A stretch of 64,000 bases of DNA from CBDCCV01 sp965215025. GTDB taxonomy: Bacteria; Bacteroidota; Rhodothermia; Rhodothermales; Salinibacteraceae. Under the pieces are notes generated by a model that had not been told where the DNA came from, searched no databases, and worked only from the letters and a program-made list of their open reading frames with translations. The translations under genes were made by a program, and so were the position numbers. Where the stretch lies: the NCBI GenBank assembly GCA_965215025.1, contig CBDCCV010000001.1, forward strand, positions 1,550,001-1,614,000, read 5' to 3'. Every line of letters starts with the position of its first letter. Positions within the stretch are counted from its first letter, which is position 1. Below, piece by piece: positions 44,603-53,077 of the stretch.

Positions 44603-46204
44603 ATGCCGCAACCGACCGTTCTCATCACCGACGCCGTGGACCCCGTGTGCGAGCGCCTGCTCAAAGAGCACGGCTTCGCGCCGAACGTCCAACTCAAAGC
44701 CTCGCCTGATGAGCTGAAAGAGCACGCGAAAAACGCCGACGGGTGGATCGTCCGCAGCGGCACGAAGATCACGCCCGATCTTATTGACGCGGCGGAGAAA
44801 TTAAAAGTCATCGGACGGGCGGGCGTGGGCGTGGACAACATCGACCTGGAGGCGGCCACGCGGCGTGGCATCCTCGTGTGCAACGCGCCCGACGGCAACA
44901 CGATCTCGACGGCTGAGCACGCCTGCGCCATGCTGCAAGCCCTGGCGCGGCGGATCCCGCAGGCGAGCGCGTCGCTGCGTGCGGGGAAGTGGGAGCGGAA
45001 GCAGTTCGCCGGCTCCGAGCTGCACGAGAAGACGCTCGGCATCGTGGGCGTGGGGAAGATCGGCCGGGCCGTGGCGCAGCGGATGCAGGGGTTCGAGATG
45101 ACGCTTCTCGGCTTCGACCCTATGCTCTCCGAGGAAGTGGCCGCGCGCTACGGCGTCACGCTCGTCTCCCTGGACGAACTCCTCCAGAGGAGCGACTTCA
45201 TCACCCTCCACACGCCGCTCAACGATGCCACGCGCGGGCTGCTGAACAAAGAGGCGCTGGCGAAATGCAAAGAAGGCGTGCGGATCGTCAACTGCGCGCG
45301 CGGCGGGATCGTGGACGAGGGCGACCTGCTCGAGGTGCTCGAAACCGGCCACGTCGGCGGCGCGGCATTGGACGTGTACTCGACCGAGCCGCCGCCGGAG
45401 CACCTCGCGGCGCTCGTGCAGCACCCACGGGTCGTCGCCACGCCGCACATTGCCGCCTCGACCGAAGAGGCGCAGGCGAAGGTGGCGCGGCAGATCACCG
45501 AGCAGGTGATGCACGCCCTCTCCGGCGAGGCCGTGACCTCGCCCGTAAACGGGATGGCCATCAAGATGGCCGCGCAGGACGAGGTGCAGCCGTTCCTGCT
45601 GTTGGCGGATCGCCTCGGCCAGATCGCCGGGCAGCTCGCCGAGGGGCAGACGAAGCGCCTCACCGTCCGCTGCCACGGCGAGCGCCCGCACCGCTACGCC
45701 GAGGTCTTGACCGTGGCCGCGCTCAAAGGCACGCTCGGCCGCTGGGCCGACACGCCGGCCAACCTCATCAACGCCCCCGTCCTGGCCGAGGAGATGGGCC
45801 TCGCCGTCCGCGAAGAGCGCGGCGCGGCGCCGGAGGAGAGCTACACGCACCTCGTCGAGGTTGAGGTGGAGACGAGCGCCGGGCGCCACACCGTGGCCGG
45901 CACCGTCTTCAACGGCGACGACCCGCGCCTCGTGCGCGTGGACGCCTTCCGCCTCGAAGTGCGCCCGGAAGGCCGCCTCCTGTTTTACCGCAACGAGGAC
46001 CGCCCCGGAATGCTCGCCACCGTCGGCGGCCTCCTTGCGGAGAACGGCATCAACATCGCCGCGCTGGCGCTCGGGCGGACGGGGCGCGGCTCGATGGCCC
46101 TGACTGCCATCAGCGTAGACGACCCCATCCCCGCCGACGTGGTGGAAGAAATCAAGGGCATCAAAGGACTCGAAGGCGTGCGCACGGTGAGCTTCGAGGC
46201 GTGA
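44603..46204 (+). CDS. serA: D-3-phosphoglycerate dehydrogenase
   Basis: SerA, 533 aa, is the first enzyme of serine synthesis, of the long form with an intervening (ASB) domain and C-terminal ACT domain. The NAD site is LGIVGVGKIGRAVAQRM near residue 150, the catalytic Arg is in NCARGGIVDE, Glu is in the following segment, and His is in ATPHIAAST. The ASB domain is about 320-450 and the ACT domain about 460-533 (YRNEDRPGMLATVGGLLAENGINIA), which usually binds serine for feedback control. The ATG follows a REP-like spacer. Confidence 0.96.
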   Translation: MPQPTVLITDAVDPVCERLLKEHGFAPNVQLKASPDELKEHAKNADGWIVRSGTKITPDLIDAAEKLKVIGRAGVGVDNIDLEAATRRGILVCNAPDGNTISTAEHACAMLQALARRIPQASASLRAGKWERKQFAGSELHEKTLGIVGVGKIGRAVAQRMQGFEMTLLGFDPMLSEEVAARYGVTLVSLDELLQRSDFITLHTPLNDATRGLLNKEALAKCKEGVRIVNCARGGIVDEGDLLEVLETGHVGGAALDVYSTEPPPEHLAALVQHPRVVATPHIAASTEEAQAKVARQITEQVMHALSGEAVTSPVNGMAIKMAAQDEVQPFLLLADRLGQIAGQLAEGQTKRLTVRCHGERPHRYAEVLTVAALKGTLGRWADTPANLINAPVLAEEMGLAVREERGAAPEESYTHLVEVEVETSAGRHTVAGTVFNGDDPRLVRVDAFRLEVRPEGRLLFYRNEDRPGMLATVGGLLAENGINIAALALGRTGRGSMALTAISVDDPIPADVVEEIKGIKGLEGVRTVSFEA

Positions 46205-46307
46205 GGACTTCCGGCCTGCTTGTCAATGAAAGCTATATCGTCTAAAAGCGCTCGCACAGCGTACTCAACCGGCAGACACCCTGAACATAGGAGGAAGTGG
46301 GCGCATG

Positions 46308-46706
46308 TCATTCCAACCCCTCGTCATCGGACTTGACTTTTGAGAGTGCTACGCGGCCCCCGCTTACCACTACACGAATGGGGTCTTTGGATGAACGGGT
46401 CGAGGTTAAGGTTCCTCGTGTTACCACCACTTCGATCAGCGCGTCACTGGTTGGACGAACAACACCGCTGAAGTTCTCTTCAGTTATTTCATAAGTCGCT
46501 GGAGTGGTTCCGCTTTCTTCTGAGATCAGCACTTCTTTCTCAGCCCGAAAGAGTGCTTTAAATGAAGTGGTCTCAGCACTGGGACTGACAACGCGGATAA
46601 CAACCCCGTCATCGTCGTTTACAATTCTCTGACCCGGCGATGCAACACCAAGAATTGCAAGGCAGAAAATCCACCATGCCAAGGCCGAAAAGGAGAGGTG
46701 TTTCAT
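46308..46706 (-). CDS. Low-GC exported hypothetical protein
   Basis: This 132-aa protein starts MKHLSFSALAWWIFCLAILG, a likely signal peptide. The mature part is predicted beta-rich (VVIRVVSPSAETTSFKALF, then YEITEENFSGVV and ALIEVVVTRGTL), perhaps one or two small Ig-like sandwiches. No Cys in the mature part and no recognised family. It is the last of three AT-richer minus-strand genes. ATG 46706 is chosen as the start that gives a normal leader; the frame is open 18 codons upstream. Confidence 0.6.
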   Translation of the reverse strand: MKHLSFSALAWWIFCLAILGVASPGQRIVNDDDGVVIRVVSPSAETTSFKALFRAEKEVLISEESGTTPATYEITEENFSGVVRPTSDALIEVVVTRGTLTSTRSSKDPIRVVVSGGRVALSKVKSDDEGLE

Positions 46707-46814
46707 GTTATTGTCGGTGTTGATTTGAGACGAGAGCGCGCGAAACAAGCAATTGGTCAACTGGATACCGCTTGTCTAAGTAGAAATCAGGATGAGTGGA
46801 ATGCAGAAAAAGCT

Positions 46815-47543
46815 TCAAGATTCGTCTTTCAACGCCTCTTGGACCAAGCCATCTAAACGCTCAAAGGAGATAGCTCCCGGCATCACCTTTTTGTTGATTA
46901 CAAGTGTAGGGGTAGATCTGAAACCCAAGCTTGAGGCTATTTCCATGTCGGAATCCACCTGTTGAGCAGTCTGCTCGTCTCCGAGGCACCTATCAAAAGA
47001 CTCCTCATCCTTTATTGCAACGGTATTTGCAGCCAGACTGTCGAAATCGATCTCTCCCAAGATGCCTTGGTTATCGAAGAGTGAAGCGTGATACTCTGAG
47101 AAAGCCCCCTGTCTGCCAGCGCATTCAACTGCCAAAGCCGCCTGGTACGCCCGAGGGTGGTTTGAAAGTGGAAGGTGACGACGGATAATTTCTACTTGCT
47201 CTGGGTAACGGCGCTGTATCTCCTCTAAAACAGGTTCTACTTGAGAGCAAAACGGACATTGGTAGTCATAGAAGTTGACTACTCTTACCAGCGGCTTCTC
47301 AACTTCGGGACGAGACTTCTCGCCGAGGACTCGCTGCCATTCTGCGTTTGTCAAAGATGATGAGGCAAAACCGTCATTCGGCTCACGCGACTCAAATACT
47401 TCCTGCTTGACTACAAGACCTGTGACGATGATAGCGCAGATCACAAGTATGGAAGTGAGGAGTAAAGATAGCGCTTCTTTCTTGTCCCTGTACATTCTTG
47501 ACGTGCTGTTTCTATCACGGCTAAAGCGATCTTGCTGCGGCAT
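46815..47543 (-). CDS. Membrane-anchored DsbA-like thiol oxidoreductase
   Basis: This 242-aa protein has an N-terminal transmembrane helix (about 24-44) and a periplasmic thioredoxin-fold domain of the DsbA/DsbG-like (thioredoxin_4) family. The active site is CPFC (Cys96, Cys99) in NFYDYQCPFCSQ, followed by HLPLSNHPRAYQAA and the cis-Pro loop FRSTPTLVINKK. It probably oxidises or isomerises disulfides in exported proteins. The start is uncertain between ATG 47543 and ATG 47495. The nearest upstream gene encodes an 8-Cys exported peptide, an obvious candidate substrate. Confidence 0.85.
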   Translation of the reverse strand: MPQQDRFSRDRNSTSRMYRDKKEALSLLLTSILVICAIIVTGLVVKQEVFESREPNDGFASSSLTNAEWQRVLGEKSRPEVEKPLVRVVNFYDYQCPFCSQVEPVLEEIQRRYPEQVEIIRRHLPLSNHPRAYQAALAVECAGRQGAFSEYHASLFDNQGILGEIDFDSLAANTVAIKDEESFDRCLGDEQTAQQVDSDMEIASSLGFRSTPTLVINKKVMPGAISFERLDGLVQEALKDES

Positions 47544-47650
47544 CTGGATTAGCGCGACATCCGGCGGAGACGGCCTGAAGACATGCTTCAGGCCGCCCCT
47601 TTCCAGTCTCAGCGCATATATGATGTTCTCAGAGCGTGTATTCAAACGCT

Positions 47651-47731
47651 GTCATTCCCGCGAAAGCGGGAATCCAGAGCGCTGAACAAAGCGGTAGCCC
47701 ACTCGGGATTCCCGATCAGGTCGGGAATGAC
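47651..47731. repeat. REP-like double hairpin (CATTCCCGCGAAAGCGGGAAT type)
   Basis: Outer inverted repeat GTCATTCCCG / CGGGAATGAC encloses two hairpins, ATTCCCGC-GAAA-GCGGGAAT and ATTCCCGA-N5-TCGGGAAT. It separates the Cys-rich peptide gene from the DsbA-like gene. Hairpins of this type are widespread in bacterial genomes. Confidence 0.85.
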
Positions 47732-47781
47732 TTCAGGGTTGAGTTGTCGCATCCCGCTAAGCTCACTTTGAATACAGGCTC

Positions 47782-48033
47782 TCAGCACTTCGAAGTCGTA
47801 CAATCTCCACCGCCGTCACAGCATGTGACTGCTATAATCTGGCTGGAGCAGCTAGATCCGGCGCCGCTTGCGCTACACGATGCAGTCCCCCCATCATAGC
47901 AACTTATGGAGCGAGTGCACCCTGGTAGTTTGGTTTCGGCTGAAACATCGCTCGGTTGAAGCACAACGGTTCCGAGGCTTATGGCGATGATTGTAAGTGT
48001 TCTTACAAACCACTGTGAAACGCGTGTATTCAT
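47782..48033 (-). CDS. Exported cysteine-rich small peptide (8 Cys)
   Basis: This 83-aa protein has a signal peptide of about 32 residues (RTLTIIAISLGTVVL, cleavage near VSA-ET). The mature segment of about 50 residues holds all eight Cys (PGCTRSISC, TASCSASGAGSSC, VTCC, GGDC, SKC at the C-terminus) plus many Gly, Ser and Thr. Four disulfides are possible. It is smaller and more Cys-dense than any family I recognise; there is some resemblance in style to NVEALA-type exported peptides of Bacteroidota, but I cannot assign it. ATG 48033 is the only sensible start and no Shine-Dalgarno is visible. Confidence 0.7.
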   Translation of the reverse strand: MNTRVSQWFVRTLTIIAISLGTVVLQPSDVSAETKLPGCTRSISCYDGGTASCSASGAGSSCSSQIIAVTCCDGGGDCTTSKC

Positions 48034-48121
48034 GGGCTTTGGGGGAATGTGATAGGTTTCAGGTGAAGCAGTCGCTACCTTTAAGGCGAACGCTGCCTTA
48101 ACATTGTATGAAATTATTATG

Positions 48122-48131
48122 CCCCCCCCCC
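48122..48131. other. Homopolymer of 10 C (poly-G on the minus strand)
   Basis: C10 at 48122-48131 followed by A5 and C4, in the 251-bp spacer upstream of the Cys-rich peptide gene (48034-48284). On the minus strand it reads GGGG-TTTTT-G10-CATAATAATTTC, about 90 bp before the start codon. Long G tracts are prone to slippage and can change promoter spacing. No gene is seen in this spacer. Confidence 0.7.
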
Positions 48132-48284
48132 AAAAACCCCAAATGCAACTTCAATGTGAATTGTTAAAGACAAGTCCAGATCAAATTGATCTGGCGTCCT
48201 GAGACAGACGCTGCATGACAGAGCAGTCCGTCTCCGTTCAGGCAAGGCAAAAAAACGCCCGTCGGAAAGGGGGTCTGCCTGCTG

Positions 48285-50702
48285 CTACTCGTCACGCAAT
48301 GCCTGCGTGGGATCCGCCAGCGCAGCACGTAAGGCGTGGTAGTTCGTAGCTATACCCGCGACCAGAAGGGCCGCCGATGCGGTGAGCACGAACGTGCCTG
48401 CACCTACTTCCACGCGATAGGCGAAGCCGGTGAGCCATCCCTCTATGCCCCACCACGCCACCGGCACACCGATCAAGACAGCCGCAGCCACCAACGTAAT
48501 CAACTCCTTCGAGATCAGCGTGGCGATGTCCCGCACCGAGGCGCCCATCACCTTGCGGATGGCGATCTCCTTCGAGCGCCGCTCGGCAGCGAAGGCGGCC
48601 AGCCCGAAGAGGCCCAGGCACGCCACCAAGATGGCGATCCCGGCGAAGACGGCAAAGACTTTCGCCAACCGCGTCTCCGAACGGTACATCGCGTCGAATT
48701 TCTCACCCAAGAAGGTATAGTCGAACGTATTCTGTGGAAAGTGGGCGGCCATGACTTCCTCGATGCCCCCCATCGCCGCGCCAACTTGACCGGGGGCGAG
48801 CCGAGCCGACAGCGTAGGACTCGATGAGAACATCGGGCTGTCCATCAGCAGCACGACGGGTTTGACCGGGGTGCGCAGCGACTCGATGTGGAAGTTCTCT
48901 ACCACGCCAAGGACCTCGCCTGGAGGCGCTTCTGGACCGCGCTCAAAGAGGAACGGTTTGCCCACGGCCTCCTGTGGCGTCCAGCCCATCGCTCTGGCGG
49001 CAGCGCGGTTCAGGACGTAACCCCGCGTGCGGTCGGAGAGGCGGTCTTGCCGGAAGCCGCGTCCGGCGAGAACCTCCATGCCCATCGTCTCGATGTAGTC
49101 GGCATCTACTTCGCTGGGGCGGAAGTCTAAAGATTCTTCGCCCGTTGTTCGCGCCGCACCGGAGATGTCCCCTGGCACTGCAGCAGTACTCACGTTGAAG
49201 CCGCCGGGTACGGAACCGGACGCGGTGGCGGACTCCACGCCCGGCACCTGCATCACCTCGCGCTTGATGGTCTGCCGGCGCTGCTCATCCACCGACATCG
49301 GCAGCTCTATGCTGACGACCTGCTCGCCGTCAAAGCCCAGGCTGCGCGTCTGCACGAAATGCAACTGACGCAGGATGACAATTGTGCACAGGATGAGACC
49401 TACCGAGACGGCAAACTGGAAGACGACCAGCCCGCGCCGCAGCCAGCTTCTGCCCGCACCGCCGGTCCCGCTGCGTCCGCGCAGCACCTCGGCGGGCCGG
49501 AAGCGCGAGAGTACCAGTGCCGGGTACGCACAAGCCCCCAAGCTGACGAGCAGAACGAAGACGACTACCTGAAGAAGCGACCTGCCGCCGAGAGCGCTGC
49601 TCAGCGAAAGATCCACACTCAGAAAGGAGCTGAAGCTCGGCAATGCGAGTCCCGTCAGCACGAAAGCCAGGACCAGCGACACCCCGCTGAGCAGCGCTGT
49701 CTCGCACAGAAACTGCGTTGCGAGTTGCTCGCGTTGCGCGCCCATCGTGCGGCGCACGCCCACTTCCTTCGCACGGCCCTTGCCCTGTGCAGTCGCGAGG
49801 TTGACGTAGTTGATCGCCGCAATCAGAAGAATCAGCAGACCAATCGCACCGAAGAGGTAGACGTAGCGCCGTTGGCCGCTAAAGCCGGGGGCCTCGTAAT
49901 AGTCCGAGAGGTACAACTCCGGCAGTGGGAGGGCAGCGTAGGTGAAGGTGCGATTGCGGCCAACGTGCGAGGCAACAACTTGCCGTACCTTCTCGGAGAA
50001 GGCATCGGCGCTCGATGATTCATCGAGGAGCGCGTAGGTATGCCACCGAGACGTGTTCCACCCAGCCTGTCCGGTCGGCGGGTTCGACATTGCGGGCACG
50101 ACCATGTCGAACTTAATTGTCGAATTGGCGGGCGGCGTCTCAGCCACGCCTGCCACAGTGATGGTGCGTGTCTGACCTCTTAATTCAAAAGTGAGCGTCT
50201 GGCCTACCGGATTTTCCTCTCCAAAGAAGGCGTGCGCCATGCGTTCGGTAACAACGGCCTGTTGCGGCGCGTTGAGTACGGCGTCAGGGTCGCCTTTCAG
50301 GAGCGGAAAAGAGAAGACCTCGAAGAAAGTCGAACTGGCTATGAGTATCTGCTGACTGCGCTCGAAGTCGCCGCCGCTCGTCCGGCGCACAGTCGCCTCG
50401 GTGGCGCTGCCGCGCGTGCGCACAACCTGCTGAACTTCGGGCAGGCTCGCCTTGAGCGCATCCGCCAGCGGGCGAGGCGTGGACTGCCACTTCTTGGGAA
50501 AGCTGCCTTTCATCTCCACGACCACGGCCATGATGCGGTCGGAGTCCGCGTGGAAGTCGTCGTAGGAGAGTTCGTCGCTCACGTAAAGTCCGACAAGCAG
50601 AAACGCCGTCATCCCCACGGCCAAGCCAGTAACGTTAATGGCTGTGTAGACTCTGTTGCGGTGGAATGAGCGCAACGCGACGATGAGATAGTTCCTCAGC
50701 AT
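48285..50702 (-). CDS. Large FtsX/MacB-type ABC transporter permease
   Basis: This 805-aa membrane protein is of the duplicated (two-FtsX) type frequent in Bacteroidota and Rhodothermota. It starts LRNYLIVALRSFHRNRVYTA, with helix 1 at about 19-40. A MacB_PCD domain spans about 45-240, an FtsX block about 280-410 contains GRAKEVGVRRTMGAQREQL, a second periplasmic domain spans about 450-650, and a second FtsX block (about 680-805) contains KEIAIRKVMGASVRDI. It needs a separate ATPase, which is not adjacent. The Cys-rich peptide gene lies 251 bp downstream on the same strand; a functional link is speculative. Confidence 0.93.
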   Translation of the reverse strand: MLRNYLIVALRSFHRNRVYTAINVTGLAVGMTAFLLVGLYVSDELSYDDFHADSDRIMAVVVEMKGSFPKKWQSTPRPLADALKASLPEVQQVVRTRGSATEATVRRTSGGDFERSQQILIASSTFFEVFSFPLLKGDPDAVLNAPQQAVVTERMAHAFFGEENPVGQTLTFELRGQTRTITVAGVAETPPANSTIKFDMVVPAMSNPPTGQAGWNTSRWHTYALLDESSSADAFSEKVRQVVASHVGRNRTFTYAALPLPELYLSDYYEAPGFSGQRRYVYLFGAIGLLILLIAAINYVNLATAQGKGRAKEVGVRRTMGAQREQLATQFLCETALLSGVSLVLAFVLTGLALPSFSSFLSVDLSLSSALGGRSLLQVVVFVLLVSLGACAYPALVLSRFRPAEVLRGRSGTGGAGRSWLRRGLVVFQFAVSVGLILCTIVILRQLHFVQTRSLGFDGEQVVSIELPMSVDEQRRQTIKREVMQVPGVESATASGSVPGGFNVSTAAVPGDISGAARTTGEESLDFRPSEVDADYIETMGMEVLAGRGFRQDRLSDRTRGYVLNRAAARAMGWTPQEAVGKPFLFERGPEAPPGEVLGVVENFHIESLRTPVKPVVLLMDSPMFSSSPTLSARLAPGQVGAAMGGIEEVMAAHFPQNTFDYTFLGEKFDAMYRSETRLAKVFAVFAGIAILVACLGLFGLAAFAAERRSKEIAIRKVMGASVRDIATLISKELITLVAAAVLIGVPVAWWGIEGWLTGFAYRVEVGAGTFVLTASAALLVAGIATNYHALRAALADPTQALRDE

Positions 50703-50759
50703 GATGCGGAGAATTGTTGTGCTGTCAGCTAAATATACCGTAGGGGCGGGCGGCGCACT

Positions 50760-50972
50760 TCACGCGCGTTTAAGCACGCGGCAAACTCTCTGAAGTCGGG
50801 GGCGAGCGTCATTTTGGGCCTCGTTCTCGGACCAGCCGTGGTATTCGCAGCGGATGGACTCCAGCGCTTGCAAACGCTCTTCGGGGGGGCGCGAGCGCCA
50901 GAAGTCGGCGTCGCTGCTCTTTTCGTGGAGGCTCACTTTTCTGACGGCGTGGCGGTTTATCGAGTGGTCCAT
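50760..50972 (-). CDS. Small conserved hypothetical protein (possible antitoxin-like)
   Basis: This 70-aa hydrophilic protein contains DADFWRSRPPEERLQALESIRCEYHGW and ends RLQRVCRVLKRA. The pattern FW-x-S/T-x-P-x-ERL...E-x-R-x-x-Y...RLQRV-x-R is shared by small bacterial proteins often found next to nucleotidyltransferase-type genes. No partner is visible here: upstream is ypdA on the same strand. No signal peptide or membrane helix. The family memory is approximate, so the role is left open. Confidence 0.5.
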   Translation of the reverse strand: MDHSINRHAVRKVSLHEKSSDADFWRSRPPEERLQALESIRCEYHGWSENEAQNDARPRLQRVCRVLKRA

Positions 50973-51006
50973 CTGCGTGTTGTGCGTCTTGAAAAAGCAT
51001 CTGCGC

Positions 51007-51984
51007 TTACGCCGGCACCGCCGCGCCCTCGGCGATGTGGCGGGCGATGGCTTTGGCGTGGTGGCGGCCGTTCTCGATGAACCAGCGGCTTGTGTTCAGC
51101 CCGCCGCAGACGGTGCCGGCCAGGTACAGCCCCGCGCGGTTCGTCTCGAACGTCTCGTCGTCGTACACGGGCGTCCGGGCCGCGTCGCTGCGCGTGGCGA
51201 TGCCGAGGGCGTCGGTGAGAAACGGATAGTCGGGGCGATAGCCCGTCATCGCCAGGACCCAATCGTTGGCGATTTCTTCGGGGCCGTCGGGCGTCTGGAG
51301 ATGCAGCGCGTCCGGCGTGATGGCCGTCACCGTGGTATTGAAACGCGCGCGGATGGCGCCGTCGCGGATGCGGTTTTCGAGGTCGGGCTTGATCCAGTAT
51401 TTGACCGAATCGGAAAGGGCCGGGCCGCGCACGAGAAGCGTCACGCTCCTGGCCCCGTTACGGAAGCACGAGAGCGCCGCCTTGGCCGCCGAGTTCTTCG
51501 CGCCGATCACGGCCACGTCCTGCCCGGCGTACGGGTACGCCTCCTTGAAGTAATGCGTCACCTTCGGCAGATCCTCGCCCGGCACGCCGAGCAAATTGGG
51601 CACGTCGAAAAAGCCCGTGGCGCAGATGGTCTTCCGCGCGGCGTAGGCGTCTTTGTCGGTGACGACCTCGAAGGCGCCGTCTTCGCCGTCCAAGCGGATG
51701 ACGCGCTCGTAGAGGCGCAGGTCCAGCTTCTCTGCCTGCGCCACGCGGCGGTAGTAGTCGAGCGCCTCCTCGCGCGTGGGCTTGTAGCTATTGGTGGAGA
51801 ACGGGTGCCCGCCGATCTCCAAAAGCTCCGGCGTCGAGAAAAACTCCAGCCGCGTCGGGTAGCCGATAAACGAGTTCACGAGCGCGCCCTTCTCAATGAG
51901 GAGCGCGTCGAGGCCCGCCCGCTTCGCCTCGATCCCACAGGCCAGCCCCACCGGCCCGGCCCCGATGATGATCACGTCCCGCAT
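51007..51984 (-). CDS. ypdA: YpdA family bacillithiol disulfide reductase
   Basis: This 325-aa FAD/NADPH-dependent oxidoreductase of the thioredoxin-reductase fold has no CxxC. The FAD-binding motif is IIIGAGPVGLACGIEAK at the N-terminus, the NADPH motif is DVAVIGAKNSAAKAAL near residue 160, and the FAD C-terminal motif GLYLAGTVCGGLNT carries the Cys characteristic of YpdA. The family reduces bacillithiol disulfide. The start ATG 51984 has GAAGGA at a good distance; the frame is open to 52149 over an octamer repeat. Bacillithiol use by this organism is inferred from this gene. Confidence 0.92.
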   Translation of the reverse strand: MRDVIIIGAGPVGLACGIEAKRAGLDALLIEKGALVNSFIGYPTRLEFFSTPELLEIGGHPFSTNSYKPTREEALDYYRRVAQAEKLDLRLYERVIRLDGEDGAFEVVTDKDAYAARKTICATGFFDVPNLLGVPGEDLPKVTHYFKEAYPYAGQDVAVIGAKNSAAKAALSCFRNGARSVTLLVRGPALSDSVKYWIKPDLENRIRDGAIRARFNTTVTAITPDALHLQTPDGPEEIANDWVLAMTGYRPDYPFLTDALGIATRSDAARTPVYDDETFETNRAGLYLAGTVCGGLNTSRWFIENGRHHAKAIARHIAEGAAVPA

Positions 51985-52066
51985 TCTTTTCCTTCTCTGG
52001 TTCAGCAGAAGACCACGAGACCAAACCGCTGGCGGTGTGAAGCGGTTTCGCGCACGAGACATCGTA

Positions 52067-52140
52067 GAGACGAAGAGCGGAGGAGACGAAGAGCCGACGT
52101 AGAGAGGCACGCTTCGTTTCTTCCGCTCTTCCATTCGTTC
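52067..52140. repeat. Inverted octamer array (GAGACGAA units)
   Basis: GAGACGAA, GAGCGGAG, GAGACGAA, GAGCCGAC (52067-52098) are tandem 8-mers. Inverse copies (CTTCGTTTC, CCGCTCTTCC, TTCGTTC) lie at about 52112-52140. The spacer between tadA and ypdA is almost entirely this hairpin. Confidence 0.75.
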
Positions 52141-52153
52141 TTTCCTCAACCCC

Positions 52154-52651
52154 TCACCCGCGCCGCTGCCGGAAGAACGAGCGCAAGAGCGCGGCGGCGC
52201 GGTCGGCTTCGAGGCCGGAGACGACCTCCACGCGGTGGTTCAGGCGGCGGTCCTGCGGGATCTGGTAGAGCGTCGAGGCCGCGCCCGCCTTCTCGTCGAG
52301 CGCGCCGAAGACGAGGCGCTCCACGCGGCTGAGGACGAGCGCGCCCGCGCACATCGGGCAGGGTTCGAGCGTGACGTAGAGCGTGCAGCCGGGCAAGAAC
52401 TTCTCGCCCAGCGTCTCGCACGCGGCCGTGAGGGCGAGCATCTCGGCGTGCGCCGTGGGATCGCCGAGCGCCTCGACCATGTTGCGCCCGCGCCCGACGA
52501 CGCGCCCGACGACGCGCCCGGCGCCGCCCTCCGAGTGCTGCACGACGACGGCGCCGATGGGCACCTCGCCCGCATCGAAGGCACGCTCGGCCTCTTGGAG
52601 CGCCTTCTGCATCCAGCGCCGGTCCGCGTCCATCAGTCGGGAGAGGGTCAT
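52154..52651 (-). CDS. tadA: tRNA-specific adenosine deaminase
   Basis: TadA, 165 aa, deaminates A34 to inosine in tRNA-Arg. The zinc site is HAE (His68, catalytic Glu70) and PCPMC (Cys98, Cys101), with the usual VPIGAVVV start and a C-terminal helix with LLRSFFRQRR. Between residues 45 and 56 the sequence GRVVGRVVGRGRN contains an in-frame 12-nt duplication, lengthening a surface loop. Start ATG 52651; the same strand continues with ypdA downstream. Confidence 0.94.
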   Translation of the reverse strand: MTLSRLMDADRRWMQKALQEAERAFDAGEVPIGAVVVQHSEGGAGRVVGRVVGRGRNMVEALGDPTAHAEMLALTAACETLGEKFLPGCTLYVTLEPCPMCAGALVLSRVERLVFGALDEKAGAASTLYQIPQDRRLNHRVEVVSGLEADRAAALLRSFFRQRRG

Positions 52652-52681
52652 GTCGGGGACGAAGCGGTCTTCGGGCGCGCG

Positions 52682-53077
52682 TCACAGCAGGTCCACAGGG
52701 CACGAGCCACGCCCCTCAGCGCCGGCGGCGAAGCCTTGATCGAAGGTCTTGAGCGCGCGGGCGTGCTGGCTGCCGGCCAGGTGCAGCGCGTCGGCGAAGT
52801 CCATCCCTTCGAGATGCCACACCAGCGCTTGATAGGCGCGTTCAGGCGCTTCGGCGCGGACGTTAGGAAGTCCGAGCAACCGGCGCAACGTCTCGGCCAC
52901 ATCCGCGCGGGCGAAGCCGTAGGCGGCGCGCAGGACCCATTCCACTTCCAGAAGCACCGTGGTCAAGATCACGATGTCGCGCTGCTCGTCGGCGAAAAAC
53001 GTGCGGGCACGGGCGCTCTGCTCTGGATCATCACCCACAAGAAAGCGGACGACAACGTTCGTGTCGGCGGTGGTCAC
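52682..53077 (-). CDS. PIN-domain toxin
   Basis: This 131-aa PIN protein has the first Asp in TADTNVVVRFLVGDD, Glu in VLLEVEWVLRAAYG, and the acidic cluster in GMDFADALHLAGSQ. It matches the PIN ribonucleases paired with AbrB-type antitoxins. The start is GTG 53077, which overlaps the antitoxin stop as GTGA (53074-53077). The C-terminal residues after TFDQGF are Gly/Ala-rich. It lies 30 bp from the tadA start on the same strand. Confidence 0.9.
   Translation of the reverse strand: MTTADTNVVVRFLVGDDPEQSARARTFFADEQRDIVILTTVLLEVEWVLRAAYGFARADVAETLRRLLGLPNVRAEAPERAYQALVWHLEGMDFADALHLAGSQHARALKTFDQGFAAGAEGRGSCPVDLL

Noticed and set aside
46815..50702. A complete peptide-export operon including an ABC transporter
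   Set aside because: The permease has no adjacent ATPase or peptidase domain and is separated by 251 bp from the peptide gene; two-FtsX permeases are common and need not act on the neighbour. Only the peptide/DsbA-like link is kept as a hypothesis.
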